From positions 11,480,759 through 11,544,758 of the forward strand of contig OY783204.1 of assembly GCA_963678705.1 (NCBI GenBank): a stretch of 64,000 bases of DNA. Reading direction: 5' to 3'. A program made the translations under genes and the position numbers. This document shows, one piece after another, positions 24,981 through 36,494 of the stretch. Position 1 is the stretch's first letter; every line of letters begins with the position of its first letter. Under the pieces are notes generated by a model. It was given only the letters and a program-made list of their open reading frames with translations, did not search any database and was not told the DNA's origin. Source of the stretch: Panorpa germanica. Taxonomy: Eukaryota > Arthropoda > Insecta > Mecoptera > Panorpidae.

Positions 24981-26457
24981 TATTTTTCAGCACTAGTTTC
25001 GAACTGTAAAACTCTTGTAAAAACACTTATTATTATTTTAATGGCAATCGACTTATTTGATAGTGGGCAGCAACCTTTTGTTTTTCGTTTATATGTAGTG
25101 TTTATATGAGGTCTTCCTTATATAGCTCTACAAATTTCTTAAATGTCTTAACCAATTAATGTTTTAGCACTAACACTAACTTATCGCACTCATTAATGTC
25201 TTATCTCAAAAACGACAAAGAGACAGTTTTGAGGTTATGTTCATAAGACCGCGTGTACACGTCATATATATATAGTTATATTTTTCAACAATAGTTTCGA
25301 ACTGTCAAACTTTTGTAAAAACACTGATTTTAGGGTAAATTAACACAAAATTAAAACCAACCTAAATACTTTTCTTTAGAAAAAGTATTCATATAATATA
25401 TTTAATTTTTTTCCGCAATAAATTTTTTACTTTTATTTACTTTTATCACCTAAAGTAGCAGGAGCTGTTTAGTACACACACAGTAGATAGGGACCACTTG
25501 TGTTGCATAGTAAAATTAACGTCTTTGTAAACCAATACGTAGTTCTTTCTTTTTCTGGTAAGTCCCATCTGTCTTGCCAGAGGCAAGCATCATCATCTTT
25601 GTTTTACTTGAAGATATAGCCATTTTGTGTAGCTTCAAGAAACTACACATTTTATCTATAGCAGCTCAAGAACGGCTTACTAGTTGTTCTCTACTATTTG
25701 CACCGACAAGGATCACTTTATCGTCTGCAAAACATACGTTTACACAACCTTTCGAGTAAGAAACACAGTCCTCGTCGAATACCATGTTTCAAAGCTCAGG
25801 GCTTATTACGGATCGCTGACGACAACTATTAGATAGTTGCCTTTTATGGAACGGTAATCGGTTTGTAAAATTATTGTTTGACAATGAATATAGTTCTTTA
25901 TAGCGCAGTAGACGTTCCTAGATGTTTTTGCCGGGCTTATTCTTCTAAGGGCAGTTGGCCACCAGACATTATCAAACGCACACTGAATTTCTATAAATTC
26001 TATATAGTCTTATGGTATGCGACAAGTTTTGGTTTTTTATTCGTTATTTTGTTATAGTGTGATTGTTTAGGAACGATCAGTCACAATTTCCAAAAAAACC
26101 GCATATATTGTTCACTTATAACAATTAATACACTCTCTTTAATATTAGGAAACTCGCTTTTATATAAACTAATTGTTTTATTTTAATATTATTTATAGTT
26201 AATGTTAATCGACTTACTTGATAGTTTGAAGCAACCTATTGTCTTAAGTATATTTGTATTGTTTATATAAGTCTTCCTTATATGGCTCTACAGATTTCTT
26301 TAATTTCTTAACCAGTTGATGTATTAGCACTAACACTAACTTAACTATTATCACTTTCTTTGTCTATCGCATTTATTAATGTCTTATCTCAAAAACGACA
26401 AAGTTACAGTTTTAAGGTTATGTTCATAAGACTGCGTGTACGCGTCAAATATATATA
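24897..26457. repeat. 1.18 kb satellite array, block 3
   Basis: Landmark boxes lie at 24937 (degenerate, ACGTGT), 25257 (ACACGT) and 26440. The first unit is only 320 bp long because about 865 bp are deleted near 25030. The next is a full 1,183 bp. The block ends in the TA tract used as the Tigger-like insertion site. Confidence 0.94.
24944..24976. repeat. Expanded TA microsatellite
   Basis: A 33-bp run of alternating A and T, in the position where other monomers carry 8-18 bp of the same dinucleotide after the CpG box. It lies about 50 bp from the BEL/Pao right border. Confidence 0.9.
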
Positions 26458-27617
26458 CAGTAGGGCCTCGGTAATCCGGACTCTCGCTTGTTCGGTGATC
26501 GCTGTAATCCGGCCGGGCAATGGGATTCGCGGGGGAGGCCCGGCGGCGTGTAGGTGCGGGGGCTATCATGAGCCAATGCGCCGTCAGTCTTTTGTTTATC
26601 GCCTTTCGTGTAATACGTAGTGTCAATTAAGTGCGCTCGCTAACATCATGGCGCCGCCACGTAAACATTCGACATTAACAATAAAAGACAAATTACGGAT
26701 TATAGAAATGTTAGATAAGGGTGACAGCTACCCTGTCATTGCTCGGAAGTTTGGTATAGGCAGGTCAACTGTAGGCGACATAAAGAAAAACAAAGACAAA
26801 CTCTTGAAGTTTGTTAGCCTAACAGAAAGTGGTCTCGGTGTACGAAAAACACTGAAGAAATCGGAAAATCCTGTTTTAGAAGATGCTTTGTTTACGTGGT
26901 TTTTGCAACAAAGGCGATTTGCATGTTCCTGTAAGTGGTGATATGATTTGTGAGAAAGCTCGAATTTTTCATCGCCAGATTACAAACTCCAATATCGGAT
27001 TTAATGCAAGCCGGGGATGGTTAGACAAATTTAAAAAACGCCACGGAATAAGACGTTTAAAAATGGCCGGTGAAAAACTGTCAAATGATGAAGCCGCTGT
27101 AAATGATGGTGCCGAAAGCGAGTTACAAAGATATAAAGTGTTAACTGATGAGGAGATTGTGCGAGCGGCTATGTGTGAGGACGATGTGGAAGATAAGGAC
27201 AATAGCGTTGAAATTCTAAAAATCACAAAAGTTGGTAATTCAGAGGCAGTAGGAGCTTTAAACACTGCTTTAAAATGGGCTGAAGATAACGAATTTGATA
27301 GCCACGAAGTTATGTTTCTCCGTCGACTTAGAGACCGGGCTTTCGAAATGAAGTGCGAAAATTATAAACAGAAGAGTATTACAGACTTTTTCAAGAAGAA
27401 TTAACTAATGTTTTATTTTAACTTACTGATTTCCTTACATAGTTGTAATTTTGAACATGTACATTTTGTCTATATGCTATAATTTAAAAATTGATTAAAG
27501 AAACTAAGGTTAAACATGTGTTTTATTCACATTTAATATGGCATACTATAATCCGGACGCCTCGATAATCCATAAACGGTCTTGTTTTTGTCTCTCCGGA
27601 TTAAAGAGGCCCTACTG
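26458..27617 (+). mobile_element. pogo/Tigger-like DNA transposon, deletion derivative
   Basis: 1,160 bp with terminal inverted repeats that begin CAGTAGGGCCTC at both ends, followed after two mismatches by TAATCCGGA. It is flanked by TA (26456-26457 and 27618-27619), the target duplication of the pogo/Tc1-mariner group. It sits inside the TA tract of a satellite monomer. The element is richer in GC than the surroundings. It encodes only a DNA-binding region and the extreme C-terminus, so it is non-autonomous. Confidence 0.92.
26648..27404 (+). pseudogene. Tigger-like transposase without DDE domain, one frameshift
   Basis: It starts at an ATG in good context (ATCATGGCG). 26648-26941 gives a Psq-type helix-turn-helix (KLRIIEMLDKGDSYPVIARK, then GRSTVGDIKKNK). 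It continues into the CENP-B-type second HTH (LEDALFTWFLQQR). A frame change near 26908-26915 moves the reading to the frame that is open from 26883 to 27404, which continues PVSGDMICEKARIF, GWLDKFKKRHGIR and GEKLSNDEAAV. In the family the catalytic DDE domain should follow. Instead the frame passes at about 27090-27125 straight to the C-terminal tail (LTDEEIVRAAM, then SEAVGALNTALKWAEDN). Around 250 residues are therefore missing, cut in frame. Any product would bind DNA but not cut it. Confidence 0.88.
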
Positions 27618-27957
27618 TAGTTACATTTTTCAACACTAGTTTCGAACTGTCAAACTTTTGTAAAAACACTGATTTTAGGGTAAATTAACACAAAATTAAA
27701 ACAAACTTAAATAATTTTTTTTAGAAAAAGTATTTATATATATTTAATTTTTTTCCGTAATTAATTTCTCACTTTTTACACTTAAAGTAGCAGGATCCAA
27801 ACAGTACACACACAGTAGATAGGGACCACTTGTGTTGCAAAGCAAAACTAACTTCTTTGTAAACCAATACGTAGTTCTTTCTTTTTCTGTTAAGTCCCAT
27901 CTGTCTTGCCAGAGGCAAGCATCATCATCTTTGTTTCACTTAAATATATAGCAATTT

Positions 27958-27981
27958 TGTGTAGTTTCAAGAAACTACACA
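27958..27981. repeat. Satellite dyad 3 (representative copy)
   Basis: TGTGTAGTTTC-AA-GAAACTACACA, 11-bp perfect arms with a 2-nt spacer, within the RT fossil downstream of motif C. Many monomers have CTTC in place of TTTC, giving 7-bp arms. Confidence 0.5.
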
Positions 27982-28640
27982 TTTTATCTATAGCAGCTCA
28001 AGAACGACTTTCTAGTTGTTCTCTACTATTTGCACCGACAAGAATCACTTTATCATTGGCAAAACATATGTTTACAAAACCTTTCGAGTGAGAAACTTAG
28101 TCCTCGTCGAATACCATGTCCCAAAGCTCAGGGCCCATTACGGATCGCTGAGGACAATTATTAGATAGTTGCCTTTTTATGGTAATCGGTTTGTAACATT
28201 ATTGTTTGACAATGAATATAATGTTAATGTTAATGTTAATCGACTTACTTGATAGTGGATTAATGTCTTATTTCAAAAACGACTAAGTTACAGTTTTAAG
28301 GTTATGTTCATATGACTACGTGTACGCGTCATATATAAATATACTTAAATTGTTCAACACTAGTTTTAAAATGTCAAACGTTTGTAAAAACACTGATTTA
28401 AGAGTAATTAACACAAAATTAAAACAAACTTAAATACTTTTCTTTAAAGAAAGTATTCATATAATATATTTAATTCTTTTCCGTAATTAATTTCTCACTT
28501 TTATTCACTTTTTTCACATAAAGTAGCAGAAGCTGATCAGTACACACACAGTAGATAGAAACCACTTGTGTTGCACAGCAAAACTAACATCTTTCTAAAC
28601 CAATACGTAGTTCTTCCTTTTTCTGTTAAGTCCCATCTGT

Positions 28641-29065
28641 CTATTCAGAGGCAAACATCATCATCTTTGTTTTACTTGAAGATATAGCTATTTTGTGTAG
28701 TTTGAAGAAGCAACACATTTTATCTATAGCAGCTAAAGAACGGCTTTCCAGTTGTTCTCTACGATTTGCACCGACAAGGATCACTTTATCATCGGCAAAA
28801 CATACGTTTACACAACCTTTCGAGTGAGAAACACAGTCTTCGTCGAATACCATGTTCCAAAGCTCACGGCTTATTACGGATCGCTGAGAACAACCATTAG
28901 ATAGTTGCCTTTTCATGGAACGGTAATCGGTTTGTAAAATTATTGTTTGACAATGAATATAGTTCTTTATAGCGCAATAGACGTTCCTAGATGTTTTTGC
29001 GGGCTTATTCTTCTAGGGCAGTTGGCGACCAGACATTATCAAACGCACCCTGAATTTCTATTATT
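28641..29065 (-). pseudogene. R1-clade RT fossil, longest continuous core
   Basis: 28641-28916 is the longest RT-like frame in the array (91 codons). It shows CSQRSV-S-ELWNMVFDE, then CFADDKVILVG, NRREQLESRS, and on through KMCCFFKLHK to SSSKTKMMMF. It is the only monomer I noticed where the shared stop after ESRS is absent (the codon is sense here). The motif-A part (AFDNVW) lies upstream on the minus strand at about 29035-29065, in a stretch that has lost a base. It is a relic, but the best single piece for family assignment. Confidence 0.82.
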
Positions 29066-29614
29066 TCTATATAGTCTTATGGTATGCGACAAGTTATGTT
29101 TTGTTATGCGTTATCTTGGTATAGTGTGATTATTTATGAACGATCAGTCACCATTTCCATAAAAACCGCATATCTTGTTTAATTATAACAATTAATACAC
29201 TTTCTTTAATATTAGGATACTTGCTTTTATATAAAATAATTGTTATGTTTTAATATTATTTATAGTTAATGGTAATCGACTTACTTGATAGTTTAAAGCA
29301 ACCTTTTGTCTTCCGTATATTTGTATTGTTTATATGAGGTCTTCCTTATATAGCTCTACATATTTCTTTAATTTCTTAACCAGTTGATGTTTTAGCACTA
29401 ACACTAGCTTAACTATTATCACTTTTTTTGTCTATCGCACTTATTAATGTCTTATCTCAAAAACGACAAAGGTACAGTTTTGAAGTTATGTTCATAAAAC
29501 GCGTGTACGCGTCATATATATATAGTTATATTTTTTAACATTAGTTTCAAACTGTCAAACTTTTGTAAAAACACTGATTTTAGGGTAAATTAACACAAAA
29601 TTAAAACAAACTTA

Positions 29615-29639
29615 AATACTTTTCTTTAGAAAAAGTATT
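29615..29639. repeat. Satellite dyad 4 (representative copy)
   Basis: AATACTTTT-CTTTAGA-AAAAGTATT, 9-bp arms with a 7-nt loop, in the non-RT part of the monomer. It is seen with small changes in nearly all monomers. Confidence 0.5.
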
Positions 29640-29905
29640 TATATAATATAATTAAATTTTTTCTGTAAATAATTTCTCACTTTTTACACCTAAAGTAGCA
29701 GGAGCCGATCAGTACACACAAGGTAGATAGGGACCACTTATGTTGCAAAGCAAAATTACCGTTTTTGTACACCAATACGTAGTTCTTTCTTTTTCTGTTG
29801 AGTACCATCTGTCTTTCCAGAGGCAAGCATCATCATCTTTGTTTCACTTAAAAATATAGGAATTTTGTGTAGTTTCAAGAAACTACACATTTTATCTATA
29901 GCAGC

Positions 29906-30240
29906 TCAAAAACGGCTTTCTAGTTGTTCTCTACTATTTGCACCGACAAGAATCACTCTATCATCGGCAAAACATACGTTTACAAAACCTTCCGAGTGAG
30001 AAACACAGTACTCGTCGAATACCATGTTCCAAAGCTCAGGGCTTAATACGGGTCGCTGAGGACAATTATTAGATAGTTGCCTTTTCATGGAACGGTAATC
30101 GGTTTGTAAAATTATTGTTTGACAATAAATATAGTTGTTCATAGCGCAGTAGACGTTCCTAGGGGTTTTTGCCAGCCTAATTCTTCGAAGACCACATGGT
30201 CACCAGACATTATCAAAGGCACTCTGAATTTATATAAATT
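29906..30240 (-). pseudogene. R1-clade RT fossil, variant monomer
   Basis: 29906-30142 reads CPQRPVLSPELWNMVFDE and CFADDRVILVG, with the FADD motif kept. The motif-A region follows at about 30195-30225 on the minus strand. It stops at the ESRF/ESRS position as in most monomers. Confidence 0.78.
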
Positions 30241-33200
30241 CTATATAGTCTTATAGTATGCCACAAGTTATGTTTTCTTTTGCGTTATCTTGGTATAGTG
30301 TGATTGTTCATGAACGATCAGTCACAATTTCCAAGAAAACCGCATATATTGTTCACTTATAACAATTAATACACTCTCTTTAATATTAGGAAAGTCGCTT
30401 TTATATAAACTACTTGTTATGATTTAATATTTTTAATAGTTAATGTTAATCGACTTACTTGATAGTTTGAAGCAACCTTTTGTCTTCCGTATATTTGTTG
30501 TGTTTATATAATGTCTTCCTTATATAGCTCTACAGATTTCTTAAATTTCTTAACCAGTTGATGTTTTAGCACTAACACTAACCTAATTAGTATCACTTTC
30601 TTTGTCTAACGCACTTATTAATGCCATATTTTAAAAACGACAAAGTTACAGTTTTAAGGTTATGTTCATAAGACCGCGTGTACGCTTCATATATATATAG
30701 TTATAATTTTCAACACTAGTTTCAAACTGTCAAACTTTTGTAAAAACACTGACTTTAGGGTAAATTAACACAAAATTAATACAAACTTAAATACTTTTCT
30801 TTGGAAAAAGTATTCATATAATACATTTAATTTTTTTCCGTAATTAATTTCTCACTTTTTATCACTTTTTTCTCCTAAAGTAGCAGGAGCCGATCAGTAC
30901 ATACACAGTAGATAGGGACGACTTGTTTGTACAACAAAATTAACGTCTTTGTAAACCAATACGTAGTTCTTTTTTTTTCTGTTAAGTTCTATCTGTCTTG
31001 CCAGAGGCAAACAACATCATCTTTGTTTCACTTGAAGATATAGCCATTTTGTGTAGTTTGAGGAAACAACACATTTTATCTATAGCAGCTCAAGGACGGC
31101 TTTCTAGTTGTTCTCTACGATTTGCACCGAAAAGGATCACTTTATCATCGGCAAAACATACGTTTACACAATATTTCGAGTGAAAAACACAGTCCTCTAC
31201 GAATACCATGTTTCAAAGCTCAGGGCCTATTACAAATCCCTGAGGACAACCATTAGATAGTTGCCTTTTCATGGAACGGTAATCGGTTTCTAAAATTATT
31301 GTTTGACAATGAATATAGTTCTTCATAGCGCAGTAGACGTTTCTAGATGTTTTTGCCTGGCTTATTCTTCTAAGGGCCAGACATTATCAAACGCACCCAC
31401 AATTTCTATAAATTCTATATAGTCTTATAGTATGCGACAAGTTATGTTTTTTTATGCGTTATTTTAGTATAGTGTGATTGTTTATGAACGATCAGTCACT
31501 ATTTCCAAGAAAACCGCATATCTTGTTTACTTATAACAATTCATACACTCTCTTTAATATTAGGAAACTTGCTTTTATATAAACTAATTGTTATGTTTTA
31601 ATATTATTTATAGTTAATGTTAATTGACTTACTTGATAGTTTGAAGCAACCTATTTTCTTCCGTATATTTATATTGTTTATATAAGGTCTTCCTTATATA
31701 GCTGTACAGATTTCTTTTATTTCTTAACTAGTTGATGTTTTAGCACTAACACTAACTTAACTTTTATCACTTTCTTTGTCTATCGCACTTATTATTGTCT
31801 TATCTTAAAAACGACAAAGTTATAGTTTTGAGGTTATAATCATAAGACCGCGTGTACGCGTCATATATATATAGTTATATTTTTCAACACTAGTTTCGAA
31901 CTGTCAAACTTTTGTAAAAACACTGATTTTAGGGTAAATTAACACAAAATAAAAACAAACTTAAATACTTTTCTTTAGAAAAAGTATTTATAAAATATAT
32001 ATTTAATTTTTTTCCGTAATTATTTTCTCACTTTTAATCACTTTTTTCACCTAAAGTAGCAGAAGCCGATCAGTACACACACAATAGATAGGGACCACTT
32101 GTGTTGCAAAGCAGAAATAACGTCTTTTTAATCCAGTACGTAGTTTTTAACCCTGACTTTCTATAAATTCTATATAGTCTTATGGTATGCGATAAGTTAA
32201 ATTTTTTTTGCGTTATCTTGGTATAGTGTGATTGTTCATGAACGATCAGTCACAATTTCCAAAAAATCCGCATATATTGTTCACTTATAACAATGAATAC
32301 ACTCTCTTTAACTTTAGGAAACTCGCTTTCATATAAACTAGTTGTTATGTTTTAATATTATTTATAGTTATTGTTAATCGACTTACTTGATAGTGGGCAG
32401 CAACCTTTTGTCTTCCGTATATTTGTGGTGTTTATATGAGGTCTTCCTTATATACCTCTACAGATTTCTTGAATTTCTCAACCACTTGATGTTTTAGCAC
32501 TAACACTAACCTAATTAGTATCATTTTCTTTGTCTAACGCACTTAATATTGTCTTATTTTAAAAACGACAAAGTTACAGTTTTGAGGTTATGTTCATAAG
32601 ACCGCGTGTACGCGTCATATATATATAGTTATATTTTCTAACACTAGTTTTGAACTGTCAAACTTTTGTAAAAACACTGATTTTAGGGTAAATTAACACA
32701 AAATTAAAACAAACTTAAACACTTTTTTAAAAAAAAGTATTCATATAATATATTTAATTTTTTTCCGTAATTAATTTCTCACTTTTAATTATTTTTTTCA
32801 CCTAAAGTTGCAGGAGCCGATCAGTACACACACAGTAGATAGGGACCATTTGTGTTGCAAAGCAAAATTAACGTCTTTGTTATCCAATACGTAGTTCTTC
32901 CTTTTTCTGTTAAGTCTTATCTGTCTTGCCAGAGGCATGCATCATCATCTTTGTTTTACTTGAAGATATAGCTATTTTGTGTAGTTTCAAGAAACTACAC
33001 ATTTTATCTATAGTAGCTCAAGAACGGCTTTTTAGTTGTTCGCTACTATTTGCACCGACAAGAATCACTTTATCATCGGCAAAACATACGTTTACACAAC
33101 CTTTCGAGTCAAAAACTAAGTCCTCGTCGAATACCATGTTCCAAAGCTTATGGCCTTTTACGGTTCGCTGAGGACAATTATTAGATAGTTGCCTTTTCAT

Positions 33201-35811
33201 GGAACGGTAATCGGTATGTAAAATTATTGTTTGACAATGAATACAGTTCTCTATAGCGCAGTAGACGTTCCTAAAGGTTTTTGCCTGCCTAATTCTTTGA
33301 AAGGCACTTGGCCACCAGACATTATCAAAGGCACCCTGAATTTCTATAAATTCTATATTGTCTTATGGTATGCGACAAGTTATGTTTTTTTTGCGTTATC
33401 TTGGTATAGTGTGATTGTTTATGAACGATTAGTCACAATTTCCATGAAAACCGCATATTTTGTTTACTTATAACAATTAATACACTTTCTTTATTATTAG
33501 GAAACTTGCTATTATATAAACTAATTGTTATGTTTTATTATTATTTATAGTTAATGTTAATCGACTTACTTGATAGTGGGCAGCAACCTTTTGTCTTCTG
33601 TATATTTGTAGAGTTTATATGAGGTCTTCCTTATATAGCTCTACAGATTTCTTAAATTTCTTAAGCAGTTGATGTTTTAGCACTAACACTAACCTAGTTT
33701 TTATACCTTTCTTTCTCTATCGCACTTATTAATGTCTAATCTCAAAAACGACAAAGTTACAGTTTTGGGGTTATGTTTATAAGACCGCGTGTACGCGTCA
33801 TATATATATAGTTATATTTTTTAAAACTAGTTTCGAACTGTCAAACTTATGTAAATACACTGATTTTAGGGTAAATTAACACAAAATTAAAACAAACTTA
33901 AATACTTTTCTTTAGAAAAGGTATTCATATAATATATTCAATTTTTTTCGTAGTTAATTTCTTACTTTTAATTACTTTTTTCACCTAAAGTAGCAAGAGC
34001 TAATCAGTACACACACAGTAGATAGGGATTACTTGTGTTGCAAAGAAAAATTAACGTCTTTGCAAACCAATACGTAGTTCTTCCTATTTCTGTTAAGTCC
34101 AATCTGTCTAGCCAGAGGCAAGCATCATAATTTTTGTTTCACTTCAAGATATAGCCATTTTGTGTAGCTTTAAGAGACTACACATTTTATCTATAGCAGT
34201 TTAAGAACGGCTTACTAGTTGTTCTCTACTATTTGTACCGACAAAGATCACTGTATCATCGGCAAAACATACGTTTACACAACCTTTCGAGTGAGAAAAA
34301 CAAGCCTTGTCGATTACCATGTTTTATAGCTTATGGCTCATTATGAATCGCTGAGTACAACCATTAGATAGTTGCCATTTCATATAATGGTAATCGGTTT
34401 GTAAAATTATTGTTTGACAATGAATATAGTTCTCCATAGCGCAGTAGAAGTTTCAAGATGTTTTTGCCAGCCTAATTCTTTGAAGGGCACTTGGCCACAA
34501 GACATTATCAAAGGCACCCTGACTTTTTATAAATTCTATATAGTCTTATGGTATGCGACAAAATATATTTTTTTTGCGGTATCTTGGTATAGTGTGATTG
34601 TTTATGAACGATCAGTCACAATTTTTATGAAAACCGCATACTTTGCTCACTTATAACAATTAATACACTTTCTTTATTATTAGGAAACTTGCTATTATGT
34701 AAACTAATTGCCATGTTTTATTATTATTTATAGTTAATGTTAATCGACTTACTTGATAGTGGGCAGCAACTTTTTGTCTTTTGTATATTTGTAGAGTTTA
34801 TATGAGGTCTTCCTTATATACCTCTACAGATTTTTTGAATTTTTTAACCAGTTGATGTTTTAGCGCTAACGCTAACCTAGTTATTATCCCTTTCTTCGTG
34901 TATCACACTTATTAACGTCTTATCTCATAAATGACAAAGTTACTGTTATAAGGTTATGTTCATAAGACTGCGTGTACGCGTCATATATATATAGTTATAT
35001 TTTTCAAAACTAGTTTCGAACTGTCAAACTTTTGTAAATACAATGAGCGCGTTCTGGACACTCAACAGTTGTACAACAGTTGAGTAAACCAGGGACAACT
35101 TATCATAAAGCGCTAAGTGAGCGGTAAATTAAGATTCAGAACGCACTAATATAGCATGCTTGACTTTGAAAAATATCGAAACTGTCAAAACAAATTATCG
35201 TAATTATTATTATCTTTGATTGTTATCAATTGTTATTATCATAATAAAAATGGATACGAATGATATGGATATCGTGTTAAGTGTATCGTTAGACAGTGGC
35301 TTCGATATAAGTGTACTAAGAGGAATAGTAGAAAATACGTGCATGCCGAAATATTTAGGTGAGGTAGGTATTGAAGAAAATGCAAAAACGGAAAACTTTT
35401 TCGAGAAAACAATACCAAGATTTACAAACGATATGTTTATTGAACATTTTCGAATGTCTCGAGAAAGTTTTGAAGTAAGTACAACAAAAAAATATATATT
35501 TTAAGTGAAACACGTTTGCTAGTGGTATTATAAACATAACCACTTTTTTTTTAGATATTAACCAATATAATTGGAAATACAATAAGTGATAACAAACCTT
35601 ATGAGGAAGTACCTTTGCACAAGAAGATATTATTTGCAGTATGGGTGCTTGCAAAACAAGAAAGTTTCTTATCTACAGGAGACAGATTTGGATTTTCCAA
35701 AAGCACTGGGCATGGGATTTTTGCATATATTAATAAAATACTCTCAAATCTTGTGCCACAATTCATTAAATGGCCTAAATATAAAAATTATGAAACCATT
35801 TCTAAAGTATG

Positions 35812-36054
35812 TGTTAATGAACGCATTCACAATCTATATTTCAATATAGATATTTTGCCTTTATTAATGTATTTCATTTAGAATCTAATTTTTTGTAATT
35901 TAGTTTTTATTCACCAAGAATTCTTTTGTTTAATTATTTTATTTTTATATTTTTTGCTTAGTTAGTTATTTAATAATCTAACAAAATCATTATCTTTGGT
36001 ACAATGGTATTGAGTATCAAAGCATACTAGACCGGTTTCAAGGTGAACCACTTT
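35812..36054 (+). repeat. 5' LTR, first third only
   Basis: It matches 38823-39061 with a few substitutions and a 4-bp indel, then diverges completely after GAACCACTTT. The remaining about 470 bp of the LTR, including the region with AATAAA, is absent on this side. Confidence 0.9.
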
Positions 36055-36494
36055 ACTATAGACAATACTATAGCGCTCGTACAAGTGTTTTTTTGAACAC
36101 TTTCTAGCCTCTCAATCAGGTCATCTAACGTTCTTTTCCTGGACTATGACCATGAGAGCAAACACACACACACACACATTAATTGCATTGGTAGCGAATA
36201 CTCTATTACATTGTATAGCCTCTTAATTAGGTCATCTAACGTTCTATTACTGGACTATGACTCTTAAAGCACATACGCCAATTGCATTACTTAGCGAATA
36301 TTATTATTCCTACTTAAGCGTTTGAATACATTTTTTAAACCAAAATAACAATCTGAGTATTTGCACAGAAATCTTATTACGTGTCATACGTAATAGCTTA
36401 CGGATTATATTATTTACAACAATAATATATTTTCAATCATTTTTAAATATTTAATTTAAAATATCATTAGAGATTATTTAAAGTTCTATTCACA
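36055..36494 (+). other. Leader of nested element with a direct repeat
   Basis: Non-coding. Two direct repeats, 36105-36199 and 36216-36300, share TAGCCTCT-AAT-AGGTCATC, TGGACTATGA and ATTGCATT with AGCGAATA. The first contains a CA microsatellite (about 36159-36178). No primer-binding site is recognisable. The ORF follows with CACAATGTCT around its ATG. Confidence 0.65.

Larger units (their letters stand above)
27618..35044. repeat. 1.18 kb satellite array, block 4
   Basis: Landmark boxes lie at 28324, 29507, 30682, 31856, 32610, 33793 and 34976. Full units are 1,174-1,183 bp. The unit holding the Tigger-like insertion is about 460 bp short once the element is removed (junction near 28219). 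The unit ending at 32610 is 754 bp, with a deletion junction near 32148. The block ends at the first Harbinger copy, whose left target-site copy is AAT at 35042-35044. Confidence 0.95.

Noticed and set aside
26360..26626. ORFs on both strands across the left Tigger border
   Set aside because: They span the junction of satellite and TIR, so they are chance frames in GC-rich terminal sequence.
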